A program made the position numbers and the translations under genes. Under the pieces are notes generated by a model that was given only the letters and a program-made list of their open reading frames with translations, was not told the origin of the DNA and did not search any database. 64,000 nt of DNA from assembly GCA_026315105.1 (NCBI GenBank), contig CM048747.1:280679654-280743653 (forward strand), in the 5' to 3' direction. The number at the start of each line of letters is the position of its first letter. The stretch's first letter is position 1. Positions 1 to 13,169 of this stretch are shown here, in pieces. Source of the stretch: Locusta migratoria (taxonomy: Eukaryota; Arthropoda; Insecta; Orthoptera; Acrididae).

Positions 1-29
1 TTAAACGAAGGTAAACTAACCTAAGGACA

Positions 30-85
<56 letters not shown>

Positions 86-175
86 ATGCCCCAGGGAGGA
101 CTCGAACCTCCGACGGCGAGTAACCGCGCGCTCCGCAGCGAGGCGCCTTATACCGCTCGGCTGCTCCACTGCTGC
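1..175 (-). repeat. tRNA-derived SINE (family A), cut by window edge
   Basis: This is an antisense copy of the commonest SINE in the window. The tRNA-like head, with a B-box-like GGTTCGAGTCC in reverse, lies at about 85-170. The body holds a (CA)n run at 34-83. The copy is truncated by the window start. Related copies lie at 15557, 16796, 22506, 38894, 41424 and 47624. Confidence 0.75.
34..83. repeat. (CA)n microsatellite
   Basis: An uninterrupted CA dinucleotide run lies inside the SINE body; sister copies such as 15557-15756 carry a much shorter CACACA at the same place. Confidence 0.95.
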
Positions 176-303
176 AGCGATCTTGGATCCTCTGCTTATG
201 TACAGTCCCATGACAAAATATTATTATTATTAAAATCCTATATATAAGTGGGAAGCTTTTGAAAGGTGTGGATGAGCACAGTTAATATTTCTCGAGGGGA
301 AGA

Positions 304-321
304 GGGGGGGGGGGGGGGGGG
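304..321 (+). repeat. Poly(G) tract
   Basis: Eighteen consecutive G residues, a potential G-quadruplex former; length is prone to sequencing error. Confidence 0.9.
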
Positions 322-3251
322 CGGAAGTCTGACCACTTTCCACTTCCATTTTCCCCTCTCTAAATCCACCCACGTTTGAGCTGTTTAGCCTTTTCCAAGT
401 GTAATCTGAAGAATTCATGGTGTATCATAATTAACTCTCCGTCAGTTGCACGTTAATTCCAGACGCCATTGCTCGTGGAGATGACAGGCGTTATCGACAA
501 TATCGCACTTCATTTAGATACATTGAACGGGGCAAGTGAATGATTACATGATTTTATATCTAAATGGAACACATTTAATACACTTACACAATTTAAAATA
601 TTCTGCCACTTTGTGGTTGAATTTAATAAGCACATTTTATTTACGAGCGAACGTTGAGGTATGTATTCTTCTGTAAGCAACATAATTTTTTAAATTTCAT
701 TACAAGGACCATGTACAGTAATTTAGGTGATAAAGTGCGAACAAGAATGTTCCACATTCATCCATTTGTTCCATACATTACACCATCTACGAGTTGTTTC
801 ATGTCACGCTCTTACACAAAAGGTACCACCAACTTCATTGATGTAAATATTACCACATCTGGTGATAATGCATATTGTATTCTCATTTCAAAATAAATGC
901 GGAATATATATTTTTGCCTCTGTTATAAGATCTTAAATTTTGGATCTAAGTAAATGAGTAAAGATGTTACAAGATCTAGTTCTAACATGGGGAGGATATT
1001 TACTTTTCCTCCATTTAGTTGTTCTATCTTTCCCTTACATCAATTAAAAAGTTCTTCCTCTGAGTCTAATTCAACTTTTTTCAGATATCGTTCTGATATA
1101 TAATCGTGAAAGATTTCACCTACACAATCCTTGTTCTTTGACTGAGCTGTATCGCTGCATATTCATAAGGCATCTCAGATAACCATTCCAGCCAAACATT
1201 GTGGTCTCTACTAAACTCTGTTGGAGTGTTTTTCCCTTTGAAATCACTTCCACAAAGTAAAAGTACAGAGAAAATTACGAAAAACAGGAGATGAACTGCG
1301 ATCAGTTTAAATGAAATATGATTGACACTTGGAAAGCAATGAAAACATACACTTACTTGAGATTGTAACAGCAGTGCTCGCGCGTATGAACAATGTCATC
1401 CAGGCTGCAATAATATTTAATAAACGGTATAACTTGTGTAATTGGAAGTAACCGATGGCTGAGGCTAACAGACAAAGAAGTGATGGCATGGAAGTTCTTC
1501 GTTTGTCAAGACGATTCTCAGTAATGGTAAAAACACCGAAAAGGTATAACTATTGAAATGCCTCATCAGCATAAAAAAACTATCCCAGTGGCTGTTACGG
1601 AAGCAAATAAGCCAATATATAGAGATTTGGTGCACCCTGATTTTCACAGGAAACGCCCCAGAATAAAAACCAGCCGTTCACCAGTTACATGGACTGACGT
1701 GTCTAAGAATGTATTTGTTGACATAACAACTTTGGAAAAGAAGGCAATTAACTATGGTGTTCTGGGTAGATTACAGATCATTGAAAGTCTTGGTATCGTT
1801 CCTTCTGTCAACAACATCAATAATAGAATGTAAATAAAGGACGGACCGGGAGTAGAAAGCTTTTAGGTGAAGATGAAGAAGATCCAGAATATGACCCTTA
1901 CCATTGTATTGCTCACTTTGGAGTCTAAAGATATGTTTGTGAATTGTTATAAAAAATTAACACTTTTGTAGCTATTTTTTATATGACAATTGACTGAACC
2001 AATGAGATTCAGTTTTGAGAAATGCTACGTCTTGGTTGAAATGTGTCTTGAAATAGAATCTTGATAAAAAGTGCCCATTCTCTGTCAGAGAGCTTTAAAT
2101 GAAATGGTTTTCTATAAAAATGACGTAGTGGTAAAGATTCATTAAAATTGAAACATAGATTCTAGTTCAGTGAGCTAACAACACACGCTGCTAAAAGGTG
2201 TTAAAATATGAAAGGTCTAGTTATTACAATTCCAGAAGAAAAGTTAGCTGATAGCAAATTTAACATCTGCGATATGGAGTTAGTAGTTTCCTTAAAGAAT
2301 ACATTTTAAGGCCCGTGTATACCGAATGTTACATTACTGAAATACGAAAAAGAAACGATTATGTCTTTAGACAAGAGAATAATAAAATAAAAGAATTGAT
2401 TTGGAATAACCCGTTAAATAGACTTTTTAGGTTACAGTCAAACGTTACATCATTATACATGTTTAAAAAGCTGTTGCTTGATCAGTTATGTGATAAAATG
2501 GAAGTAGTATTAAAACGTGATGACGTGATATGAGGAATAAAATTATAGAATAAATTAGTTTGCAGCATTACTGGTCTTTAAAATACACACCAAATGTTTC
2601 TTTAATGGTGAGATGTTCAGGGAGTCTCAAAGAGTATGATTATACTAGATTATATTGATACTTGTTCCGTAGATGATGAATATGAGATTTCGTAATGATG
2701 TGGAACGTGTCACTCCTGTGTAATATAACTCGACTTGTAAGAAAGTGAAGTTTGTCTGATGCACCACCTCAAAATGTTTATTTTTCTGATTCTATAATCA
2801 TGGTCAACGTACACTCCCCTTGCGACACGTATAGTATGTAGTCAATATTTGAACTCTACCTTACGAACCGACATCCGTGGTGAAAGACAGTAAACCTGTA
2901 GAGTTTTATCCTTGTTCTGCCTGCGTGATGTTTCAGATCCACCAATCCTGTTTCCCCGAAGTTCCTGTGGTATTTTTGTATGAATAGGTGAGAGGATTGT
3001 GGTATGCCGTTTCGCGTACTGAACTTTTATGTCTTAATCCGTTTCAATAAGACAAACGTCGTCCCTTTTCCTGTGCAGCCTGAATTCTTGGCTTCATTTA
3101 TAGTACTACTACCACCATGCAACAAGAAAGAAACATTTTTTAACTTACGTTGTTCGTTTCAACCCAAAATGCAAAAAAATAATTGCCTTCCAACAGTGTT
3201 TCTAGTCTGTTGGTCGCGGACCATAGGGGTTCGTAACTGCTTGCTCAGGGC

Positions 3252-3274
3252 GGGGGGGGGGGGGGGGGGGGGGG
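3252..3274 (+). repeat. Poly(G) tract
   Basis: Twenty-three consecutive G residues followed by GAGGGCGGG, a second potential G-quadruplex site in the same intron. Confidence 0.9.
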
Positions 3275-4519
3275 AGGGCGGGTGACAATGTCGCAGTCAT
3301 AGAAGGAAGTACTTGCACCATAAAATAAAAAAAGACTAGTGCATGTTTGAATACTAGGGGTTCCTTAATACAGTGACGTAGTTTAATAAAAGTGAAATTT
3401 ATTTTATATTCATTGTTAATGGAATAGAATGTCCGCTGTTTCATAATAAATACTTTGTAGTAACGATGAAACTACGAAAACTCTGAAAACAGTTTTCAGG
3501 AGCTAATCGACAACGAAATGAAATAGATAGGTGCAATATGTGTTTTTGAGAAATTCTAAAAAGCGAATTACTTCTTTAAAAATTTGAGGTTGTGAATCCG
3601 TCTTGATGCAAAACACTTGTTATTTTCATATCTAAACTAGTTTCGGTGGAAATGCCGCCAACCTCAGTCGGTTTTTGTATTTAATTTAAAAGACTGCAGA
3701 GGAGACATATTTACAAAACTGTCAAACATATTGGAGTATCAGGTAAATACTTCTGTTTCGTTGCATCACTGTATAAAACATTCATTTCCGTACGTTTCAT
3801 CATCAGGCTGTTTTACACTTCCTTACTGCTTTTTGCCTTTTATACGGCGTAGAGCATGTCATCTGCAACAGTATGGGCGGCTGTTATTATTAAAAGTTAC
3901 TAATGTAAAAACCAGCTCTTATTGCAGTTTGTGGAGGTATCGATATTAGGTTGTGGCAATATGAAATAGCTCACGTTCGTTGGTTGGTCCTGTGTATGGG
4001 CTTGATAGAACGTTATCGAGTCACAAGGAAACATTCCGCCTCTATCAGTTGTTTGAAATTTACATAATTTTTGCGTGTGTCGCGACAAGCGAGATGTATC
4101 TAGGAGGATCAACAAACCCCCATTTGTAACACAAACATAGAAGAGTATCAAATCACAATGATTATCTTCACAAATTCTTCATACAGCGGGCCTTGTTTAA
4201 AGATCGTAATTCACTCCCTAGTCTTATCAAATATGCGAAACACTCGTAATGCAAAATACATTTTCTGTCGGAAATCATGTAAAAATTGGATGTGTTGGAT
4301 TCCTAAAAATACACTAAAGTCGTCCTATAATGTATGAAACTGTAGTTCTGTTTTTTTTTTTTTTTTTTTTTTGTTTTTTTTTTTTTTTTTTGAAGTTATA
4401 TGAAAAAGAAAATTAAATTCGTTGCCTTTCAGATCACACATACATTTCTGATACGCTTCGGAGCGGGGGAATGGCCAGAAGTCGTCAGAATATTTTTGTT
4501 TGGAAAGGTTCTGAAACAC

Positions 4520-4523
<4 letters not shown>

Positions 4524-4561
<38 letters not shown>
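4524..4561. repeat. (AT)n microsatellite
   Basis: A pure TA/AT run of about 38 bp heads the first copy of a degenerate ~148-bp tandem pair. Its units share the motif GAATGTCTGTTCGGTGTACG at 4566 and again near 4709. Confidence 0.85.
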
Positions 4562-4566
<5 letters not shown>

Positions 4567-6125
4567 AATGTCTGTTCGGTGTACGTTTATCACGTCTGAA
4601 CAACAAGACATAAAGAGCTAAAAATTTATGCAGTTACTAATGTCTACTCGGGGAAGGCTTTAGGCGCTGTTTTATGGCTATCGGATAGCTATTTATATTT
4701 ATAAATGTGAATGTCTGTTCGGTGTACGCTTATCACGTCCGAATGACAAGACGCAGAGACTTAAATATTTGTACAGTTACTAATTTATACCTGAGGAAGG
4801 TTTTAGGCACAGTTTTATAGTGATCTGAAAGATATGTAGTAATTTGAAGAATACAACGCGAAATGCGGAACAATAATTACTCTTTGAAAATTGTATTTAC
4901 TCTTAGAAAATGGTTTTATTGGTTGCATTGTTGCTTGAGGGTTGATAATGATAAAAGGGAGGCGTATAATGGAATTGAAAGTTATCGGTGATATTATTAC
5001 AATTATTATTTTTTTTATTTGAATGTTGATTAAAAATGTTTGTTTCTAAAGAAGGTATTGTATTTCATTTCATCCTTCAAAACCAGTCTCATAGCACACT
5101 ACTGAAAGATAGCTTATCTATCATAATCATAATATATATGTATATATAAAGAAACTTCCTTTAAATTCTGCGTTAGACAAATTTCAATTTTTTCGTCAAG
5201 TTACGTAAATTCGAGTTCTGTGACACAAGTTGTGCGTACCTTTTGGCATGCATTGTATTATGCTGCCACGTGGTAGTAATTTACAAGTTTTTGTGACTCG
5301 TCAACAGTGCTGAGGCTAATTACCAGTGATGCAACTCGTCACAAATACAAGAACAGTTTAGGTAGCACACGGTTGCAATAGGTAGCTCAGAGTCTGTCTA
5401 CTAGCAGCTTCTATGTACAGGATTTCATGGGAGCCGACACAGTTGCAAGTTTCTAAACTGTCTGTACATTTATTAATATAACACATAAATTTTTATATAC
5501 AAAGTCGAATACTTAACTTTTCTTGAAATCTGTCAACAAGTGCAAGTACTGTTTGCACGTAATTCCTCAATATAATAACACTTGTTGTCCTTCGGCCTGA
5601 GATTACATTCAACACATAAATCGTAGCACCATCACAGTGTCCACAATAACAGATGAATACTGACTGACATAAGAATTGCCCACAACATAACTGTCTGCAT
5701 CGTAGTTGACTCCAGATCATAGACTGCCACTAGTTCGTAGCGTAGTGCCCCTTTAAAGATGCGCTAGCCAATCACAGCAGACTGTGCACTCGTCGCGATC
5801 GTTGACCACGCCCCTGGATCTCTGGATCTCCGCGACAGAGACGCCTGGCGGAGGAAGCGCACGCGGTACCACTTGTCGCGTGCGTTCAAATTGAGTGTTA
5901 TGTGTCGATATATAACACAATTCGACACTGGAATTCTGTAATTATCTTCTTCATCAATGTCACCGACAACAGAAGAATGAACACGGCGTTTCACAAGAAC
6001 TCACCACAGCAGTGAAAGGCTAACGTGAAGGAAAACGTACAGTGAAGATGAAGTGATCTAGAATTTTCTGTTAGGCTTGAGACGACTTGTCACCAGGAGG
6101 TAACGCAGTTTTTTTTTCCCACCAG

Positions 6126-6348
6126 GCGAGCGCAACCTGGATCCTGAGGAGGTGGACGCGGGCTACCACGGCAACGACGGGCCCATGGTTGTGCAGCACT
6201 TCCCGTACGCGCCGACGCTCACCGAGGACGTCATCGCCGCTGGGGAGGCCATCGGATACCGCAGGGGCGACCTCAACGGCCGCAACCAGAGCGGCATCAA
6301 CAGGGCGCAGGCCATGGTCTACCAGGGGCTCCGACACGAGCCCAGCAG
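6126..6348 (+). CDS. GMC oxidoreductase (glucose dehydrogenase-like), exon A
   Basis: This is the first visible exon of a GMC-family FAD-dependent oxidoreductase. Insect members oxidise glucose or related alcohols and sugars with quinone-type acceptors, and many are secreted. The exon encodes 73 full codons starting ERNLDPEEVDAGYHGNDGP. It includes the family's substrate-domain pattern YHGxxGPMxVQxFPY, followed by the DLNGRNQSGINRAQ stretch that precedes the 'SSxxFLRPA' segment in homologues. The acceptor is a T-rich tract ending CCACCAG. The donor is CAG|GTACGC. The exon begins with the last two bases of a split codon and ends two bases into another, which exon B completes. The N-terminal ADP-binding GxGxxG region and the FAD-contact segment are absent, so earlier exons must lie before this window. 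The ORF start inside this exon is not a real start. No gene symbol is given because insect GMC paralogues are numerous. Confidence 0.9.
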
Positions 6349-6375
6349 GTACGCACTCTGGTTACTTATTTATTT

Positions 6376-6405
6376 ACTAGCTGAAAACCCGGCTGCGCCC
6401 GGGTT
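6376..6405 (-). mobile_element. Helitron 3' terminus
   Basis: Read on the minus strand, a perfect 7-bp hairpin (AACCCGG/CCGGGTT at 6386-6405) is followed a few bases later by CTAG and a T. This is the terminal signature of Helitrons (subterminal hairpin, CTRR end, T of the host AT site). It sits only 28 bp inside intron 1. The other end was not located. Confidence 0.5.
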
Positions 6406-6624
6406 CTTATTTAATGCAGTCTTAAGTTGGTCCATTAAGTCAGTCCTTTTTCTCCATCAGTCCACCTTCTCTTCCTTCTCTGGCCATGTCTTCCTCTCTC
6501 TTTCTGTTCAGCTCATCTCTGCCGCGGCGGAGCGCATTGAGGTGCTATCCTACGATGTGTGAGGCTGTTCCCCATTGGGGGTTTGAATGCCTCTCGGGCA
6601 TGGCCGTTTGTGACGTCTTTAGTA

Positions 6625-6850
6625 TTCTCCATATCTCTCACCAATTGAAAACGTCTGGTCAATGGTGGCGGAGCAACTGGCTCGCCACAATACGCCAGTC
6701 ACTACTCTTGATGAACTGTAGTATCGTGATGAAGCTGCATGGGCATCTGTACCTGTGCACGCCATTCAAGCTCTGTTTGACTCAGTGCCCAGGAGTATCA
6801 AGGCCGTTATTACGGCCAGAGGTGTTTGTTCTGGGTACTGATTTCTCAGA
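6625..6850 (+). pseudogene. Tc1-like transposase C-terminal remnant
   Basis: Conceptual translation gives IENVWSMVAEQLARHNTPV, then DEAAWASVPVHAIQALFDS and VPRSIKAVITARG, interrupted by a stop. This is the usual C-terminus of Tc1-family transposases, where NPIENLW is followed by a helix of this type and '.. VIxARG'. The catalytic D residues are not present. It is a dead fragment lying next to a Helitron end and an antisense LINE. Confidence 0.6.
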
Positions 6851-6964
6851 GAAAATGTCATCACATGTCAGTTCTAGTATAATATATTTATCCAATGAAA
6901 ACCCGTTTATTATCTGCATTTCTTCTTGGCGTAGCAAATTTAATGGCCAGTAGTGTAAGAGATT

Positions 6965-7835
6965 GTTCTATCAAGAGTCACTCCTAGATACTTTGGAGAG
7001 TCTTGGTGGTGAAGGACCTAACTATTAAAGGTGAGGTTCAACTTCGCATTGGCAATTCTGTTGTTAAGGTGAAAGCAGCTGACTTCAGTCTCGTTGGATT
7101 TGGTATCAGTCACCACTTTTTGAAGTATTCATCTATAATACTTAGATCTGTGAAAATGATATCCTCGCCAGCTTCAAGAGTTCTCTGTTGGGTGATCAAT
7201 GCCAAATTGTCTGCGTAGATGAACTTCCTTTGTTTCAGAGAGATCAGCTGCATTTAAACAGGATTGGTGTCAAATCTAAGCCCTGACGAAGACCTTTATC
7301 AAGTTTCTTCTGTCTGCTTAGTTGGTTGCCAGGGACTACTTGGTAGTATCTCTCAGACAGAATGTTGTTAGTGGTTTGGCAGTGTCGAATTTGTACAAGT
7401 GTCGCTGTCTGCATACTGTGTCTTAAGCAGTTGTAAGATCAGTAAAAGGCGCTGACGTTTTAAGGCGACCTTGGATCCAGCTTATATGTGTGTTGTTAAG
7501 CGAATCACTTGGTCGGCGCAGTTTCTATTAGGTCTGAAACGTGCCTGTTCGATGGGAATAACTTAATGCATCTTTGAACCGATTAGTTGAGGATGACTCT
7601 TTCCAAAAGCTTGAAGGAGCAGCTCATGAGGGCGATAGGACGATAAATAACATCTTTATTCGCTGGTTTACCTGGCTTCAGTATAGATATGATTTTTGTT
7701 CTTTTGAAGGCTTTTGGAATGTCCTCTGATAGCATGATATTGGCGAAGAAACTTGCAAGTCATCTACGAGTCGTGTTTTCACAATTGATGTGGAACTCCG
7801 GGTGTATCCCATCAAACCCGTACATGAAAACAGGC
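6965..7835 (-). pseudogene. Jockey-like LINE reverse transcriptase remnant
   Basis: The minus strand reads, in order, GFDGIHPEFHINCE, then SILKPGKPANKDVIYRPIAL and LLERVILNRL, then NNILSERYYQVVPGNQLSRQ, then LDKGLRQGLDLTP. These correspond to reverse transcriptase blocks of jockey-clade non-LTR retrotransposons. The YRPIAL block, the 'NNxLSERxFQV' block and the usual LPQGSVLxP block (here LRQGLDLTP) all appear. Several stops and frameshifts interrupt the frame, and the YADD block is not recognisable. It is an old, inactive, antisense insertion in intron 1. Confidence 0.65.
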
Positions 7836-8270
7836 AGCGATGAAGGTTTTACAAACGATGATATGTTGAGTTGTAGCCAAGCTGTGAAGGTGAAGGAAAG
7901 CGAGGAGAAATTTAGAAAGCGAATTTAAATTCAGATAAGGGAAATAGTAACTTTGCTTCTTTTACTAATGACAGTGGAAATCTGCCGGTGGCAGCCAAGT
8001 AAGTAGAAGAGCAACTGAAAGGAATGTATAGTGTCTTGAAAATCCTGAATAATATGACCATTAACAAGAGCAACACAACGATAACGATATGAAGTCGAAT
8101 TAAATCAGTAGTAGAGGAGTTTTTCTTCTTGTTCTCCTTTTTTTTTCTTTTTTTTTGGGGGGGGGGGGGAGGGAGGGGGGCATACATGACATTGTTTCAA
8201 GTGTTAGAGTAGTAACTGCAAGTTATTTCGTTATTTATTGGTTGTAACTGGTTACAATAGACCAAAGCTG

Positions 8271-8505
8271 TTAAAATTTTGCGTGATATTATGCTGTGGT
8301 CTTGTGGATTTGTTATTAAAACCCAAAGTTTCGTCCCCATCTGTGGAGGACATTCTCAAGGGCGAGGGCGATTAGCCAGGGTGTGTATCGGAGGTTAAAA
8401 AGAGCCACAATCCCTCTTCAGAATGTCCTCCGAAGATGGAGACGAAAGGTTGGGTTTTAATAACAAATCCACAACAGCACGGCATAATAGCCCGGAAAAT
8501 TTTAA
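8271..8505. repeat. Foldback MITE with ~88-bp arms
   Basis: The segment 8271-8358 is the imperfect reverse complement of 8420-8505. Shared blocks include GGATTTGTTATTAAAACCCA and TGTTAAAATTTT. The loop is about 60 bp. There is no coding potential. It resembles a non-autonomous inverted-repeat element; small antiparallel ORFs over the arms are artefacts of the repeat. Confidence 0.75.
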
Positions 8506-8514
8506 CAATATGGA

Positions 8515-11050
8515 CATTTTCGGCCGTGAAAGTTTACATTTTACAGTCCAAAGCTTGTTCGGCATATGCGCCATTTTCAAGGGTTCCTGGGATGCTATGT
8601 TTGTTATATCGTTTTTCTCTCTGTCTAGGTATTTTTAATGATACCGTATGTCATATTATACTCTCGACTACGTCGAGTAATGTCCATAAATCCTCTTGTA
8701 ATTTAAATTCTGCTGTGTATTAAGATATTGATATAAGTCTCGCATTTTCTTTTTTGTAGTAGAAAAGTTTGACTTTCGCATTATTTTTTTACAGTTATTT
8801 CACCGATAGATGGTTCCAGTGATGTTATCATTACAACTAAATTATGTATGTAATAATGAAAGATGTTTTGGATCACAAGTATTCTATTTTTTGTTGATAT
8901 ATTATGTAAATGTCCTCTTTTTTGTGTTATCGGTCATTAAAATTTTCCAAGTAATTATTATGTTTTAGCTGCGTGTTAATTGAAGAAGTAATTTGAAAAT
9001 TTATTTGCTGTGTATGAATTTCTAATTTTTCAAAATGGTCGTGGATCGACCTTTAGGTATTTTATTCAGAATCTTAATGTGATTTCCTATTCGCTCACCT
9101 TATGATATAACAATCCAGGAACGTATGCTGAAACAAGCCTGTGGTGGACTATTTTAACCACCAGGAACCAATAAATAACAATCAGAATCATACAGCATGA
9201 GCTCATGAAAGTGCAGGCCCACCAGTGAAAAATATCATGTGGGAACAATCTAAGTATCTACATCTACAAAATAAAGTGATGAAACTAGTGGAAGCGTTTA
9301 GTGCAACAAACCGTGTCTAACATGGAAGATCATTCCAGCGTGCTTAAAAATCAAAGCAAGAAATAATATTCTGCACCGCATATGGATCATTGCAGCAAAA
9401 ATTTCGATGAAACAAGAAATTACCAAGAAACTAAATCACAAAACTGAGGTGAAAACAGTCATGGGACATTGATATGCACAGATACAGATGGCGGTAGTGT
9501 CGCGTACACAAGGTAGAGTCCATGCAGGATAAGGTGGACGATGCGCAGAGACGAGTTTTCGTCTGCAAGCGCCGGGCGAGTTCACCCGTTAGTTTTGAAG
9601 GGGAGGCCGCGTCAGTCCACTTCCGCCTGCCGGCCAGTGAGCAGGGCACTTCCCCTCCAGCGCTCGCTCACTGCTCTGGCTGCTACCCCCACCACTACCG
9701 CTCTCCCCACACCTGCCCAGTGGTCTGGGCATCTACCGGTCAATTTATCCTGCGTGTAGCCTATAAGAGGACCAACATTGGCAGAGCTGTTTGTACACAA
9801 ATGATTCATTTAATCCAGTAGAAATGGATAAATTGTTATTCATGTGTAAATATGTATGGCATGATTGTGACAGCACAGAAAGGTAAAACAAGGAAAAAAT
9901 AAAAGCAAGCTTTAATCCCAGGCTTGTTGTAGTGCTAGAGGAATAGGACATTCCATTTCGGAAATGTTCAGTGACTTCAGTACGCTGAGATCCACAGTGT
10001 CAACAGTGTGCTGGGAATACCAAATTCAGATATTACTAGTGCACTGGCTCACGGCCTGTACTTAATGACAGTGATCAGCTGTATTTGTTTAGAGCTGCCA
10101 GTGTTAACAAATAAACAATATTGCATGAATTAACTACAGAAATCAATATAGGATGTACGCCAAACATATCCATCAGGAGAATGTGACACAGTTTGGCTTC
10201 AGTAGGCTGTGGAAGCAGAAAACCAACTCGATTGTCTTTGCTAACAGTAGGACATTGCCTGTAGTGTCTCTCCAGATCCTAGACGAAAACTATGGCTTAG
10301 TCCCTATTTTAACTGCAAAAAGCTGACGGTAAGTTCAGAGTGTGGTGCTGGCCTCATGAAGTCATGTCCCAATGTGTAAAGATAGTTCTATGGATGACTA
10401 TGTGCCATATCACCAGGGCATAACTGTTTGTGATTGGTTCTGATAAACATTCTGGGCATTCCCAGTAAATGATCTGGCCACCCGGATCGTCTCACATGAA
10501 TCACATGCAACATTTACTGTGCATAATCGATAGGTCAGTTTGGGTACAAACATGCTCTGAAAAAAAACTTTCGCATTTATGGACTGCCACAGACAGGTAT
10601 TGGTCAGTCTACTTGCATGGGACTTCTAACATGTTGAGTCCATTACACCTACAGTTGCTGCCAGACAGATCCAACAGTATATTAGGAGAAATTCCATGAC
10701 TTTCCCAATTCAGTGTATATAAATCATCTAAAACTAAGCAAAAACCTGATTAATTTCTAAGGTATTAGTTAAATATAACTGACATGCCATGCAATTAAAA
10801 ATTACAATCTTAACAAATGATTAACATTGCACTCACAAGAGAAAAACAGAAATTGTATCAGCATTTTAATTTTGCATAACGTAAGAAAAATCTTACCAAT
10901 ATATCATTCACAAGTGAAGCAATGGACCTGCTAGATATGGATCTTAAATAAAATACAGAACCATTGTTTTACAACACAACCTTTTAACAGCCAATAGGTA
11001 CAACAACAATGGCTATCAACAAGTCCAAATGATACAGGATGTGTACCAAT
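8515..11050. other. Intron 1, unassigned tract
   Basis: Mostly AT-rich with no recognisable gene. A GC-rich island at about 9525-9758 is bounded by GCAGGATAA and its reverse complement TTATCCTGC, suggesting an inserted element. The tract 10440-10700 has the look of old transposon coding sequence but could not be assigned. Confidence 0.4.
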
Positions 11051-11052
11051 AC

Positions 11053-11893
11053 ATGCAAATATTTTAATACGTTATTCTACAAGTAAACCTAAAGAAAAAA
11101 GTTCATAAGAAACATAGGATCCCAAATGTTTTGTAACGGAGTTATGGCCAATAATAGATTTTTGCCTGAAATTTCTCAAGCTCGCTAATATGAAGCCATT
11201 GCAAAACTGTAACAGGTTAAATAAAGCACGATTTTCATTTATTTTGTTGTTAGTGATCTGGTGAATCTAATAAAACATACCCCACACGTGTATCCACAGT
11301 GGTTTTTCAGAAATTCCGGAGATCATACAAGTAAATTCCAGAGATTAAGTAAATTTGTTTGCTTTCCATTAAGAAAGTTGGCAACAGTGAGTGGGGTCAG
11401 TCGTTTCCTAACCTTGAAACCAGTTACTTTTCTACATTGTTCACATATGCTATGGTATTAATAAAAGCAAATTATTTGGCACATTCATACAGTTTCAGTT
11501 AATTTTATTACAGTAATTTTCCCAAAGTAAATTCTATGCGACTTCAGTTGAAAACTTTTTGGAATTTTCTGAAAATTAAAAAAAAAGTGCCAGGCAGTTA
11601 ATAAATTTTCCGAAATTATTTCTTTGCTTCTCTGGAATTTCTGGAAATCTACTGCACATATACTTCTGGGACATATTTTATGAGATTCACCAGATCAATA
11701 ACAACAAAATAAACGGGAATCGTGCTTTTCTGTTCCCTCGCACAGTTTTGCGATGGCTTCATATTAGCGAAGTTGCTAAATTTCAGGCAAAATGTTTTAT
11801 TAGGCGTAACTCCATAATTAAACATTTGCGGACCGATGTTTATAAGAACTTTTTTCTAGTTTTTCTTATATAATAACATATTAAATATTTGAA
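11053..11893. repeat. Foldback element with ~280-bp arms
   Basis: The left arm (about 11053-11350) and right arm (about 11610-11893) are imperfect reverse complements. Shared blocks include CTAATATGAAGCCAT, TTTATTTTGTTGTTA and ATCTGGTGAATCT. The spacer is about 260 bp. No transposase is visible. Transcribed as part of intron 1, it would form a long imperfect hairpin. Confidence 0.75.
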
Positions 11894-11894
11894 T

Positions 11895-13165
11895 GTTCTC
11901 ATGACACAACCTTCAGAAATACAAATTAAAAATAGTAAATGCAAAAACAGGAAGATATAAAAATTATGGACTATCACGAGAGAGAGCCCAAGAGACAGGG
12001 TTCAAATGGATGTGAGTAGCTGTAGTTATTTGGAGATGAAAAGGTTTTCAAAGGATGGAATAACTCAGAGAGCTGCATCAAACCAGTCTTCGGAATGAAG
12101 ACCAGAACAACATAGAAACTCCCACTCACTGCCGCTCTCTACATATATCTGTCTCGTTTTTCTCATATAGGCAAATTCTCCTGTAAGATTCTCCCACTGC
12201 CAGTGTCTTCATCCCTATGTTCGCTAGGTACACTTTACCACAGTCTCCTGTGCCACTTTTATTCTCTGTTATTTATTGTCTTTGTTCCATTATATTATCA
12301 CAAATTGTCGTTATCTCTTTCTTCTTATAGCTGTGAGTCCGCAAGATGGCGGACTGTCTTCAGTCCATAATGTCGCGCCTGTATGTAGCTGGGGTTTGAG
12401 TCGTTTCTTTAAATAATTTTGAATAACGTTAGAAAAATATTGGCGGCAACTACACTATGAAAAGATGACGGAGTTTACGTTTAGTATCACCGTGCATCTT
12501 TTCGATGATATCAGCACAGGAATCTGTAAATTCAAATTGGAATAATAAAGGTAAACACAAACGTGGTCTGGAATTCGACGGGTGGAATTTTGATGTGCAG
12601 TGCACTGTCTGTTACATTTTATTTGTTGGCTCCGCGTTTGCGGCTGGTAAATTATGGCGGGTATAAAAAATTCGGAGTTCGTCATATACTATTGCTTAAT
12701 AAAAATGTCTGCAGGTTCTAAAAATTGAATACTATTGTGAAGGGGAAAGACTGTACTCAAATGATAATAAAGTGTTTAACAGTCACTGCACTGTTATTCG
12801 TCAGTCGTAATGGCGTCCAATTCCGTCACACGCAAATTTTATGAATCATCTACGCCACAGGGAGGCGGGGAATCAAATAAGTACACACCCGCCATTTAAC
12901 TAAGAAACTTATTTACTTCAAAGAAACAAACTTTACACACTTACCACTATACTTACAACAATTTTAATGGCGATCGGGGAGAGATACTAGTAATGCGTCT
13001 TAATTCGACGACGGCAATAGAAAGACAAATGAAGCGATTCGCTGTTCTTTCTCTCCGGCGGTGAAACAAGGGAATGTAGGATTTTCAGAGATGATTTTTT
13101 AAGAGAGGAAAAAAAACGATCCTTGGTGGTGTCTATAATCTTCGTCTTACGATGTTAATTAATCT
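11895..13165. other. Intron 1, unassigned tract
   Basis: No gene or classifiable repeat was recognised. The segment contains the common repeat phrase AGAGCTGCATCAAACCAGTC near 12070 and an AT-rich stretch. Confidence 0.35.
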
Positions 13166-13169
13166 GTAT

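Larger units (their letters stand above)
177..6125. other. Intronic sequence upstream of first visible exon
   Basis: This tract lies upstream of exon A and must be intron, because the exon starts in mid-codon. Nothing in it resembles the N-terminal half of a GMC oxidoreductase. It holds an 18-nt G run at 304-321, a 23-nt G run at 3252-3274, T-rich 4351-4391, (AT)n at 4524-4561 and a degenerate ~148-bp tandem pair at 4562-4850. A small ORF at 1558-1833 (+) and another at 2315-2533 (+) match nothing I recognise. The tract at 5750-5900 is GC-rich and contains a CCAAT, but I see no gene start there. Confidence 0.5.

Noticed and set aside
1558..1833. 91-codon ORF (+)
   Set aside because: No recognisable domain, no neighbouring splice or promoter evidence, and length is within chance for this composition. 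It may be old transposon sequence.
5750..5900. CCAAT-containing GC-rich stretch as a promoter of the oxidoreductase
   Set aside because: Exon A begins in mid-codon and lacks the FAD-binding N-terminus, so the promoter must be upstream of the window.
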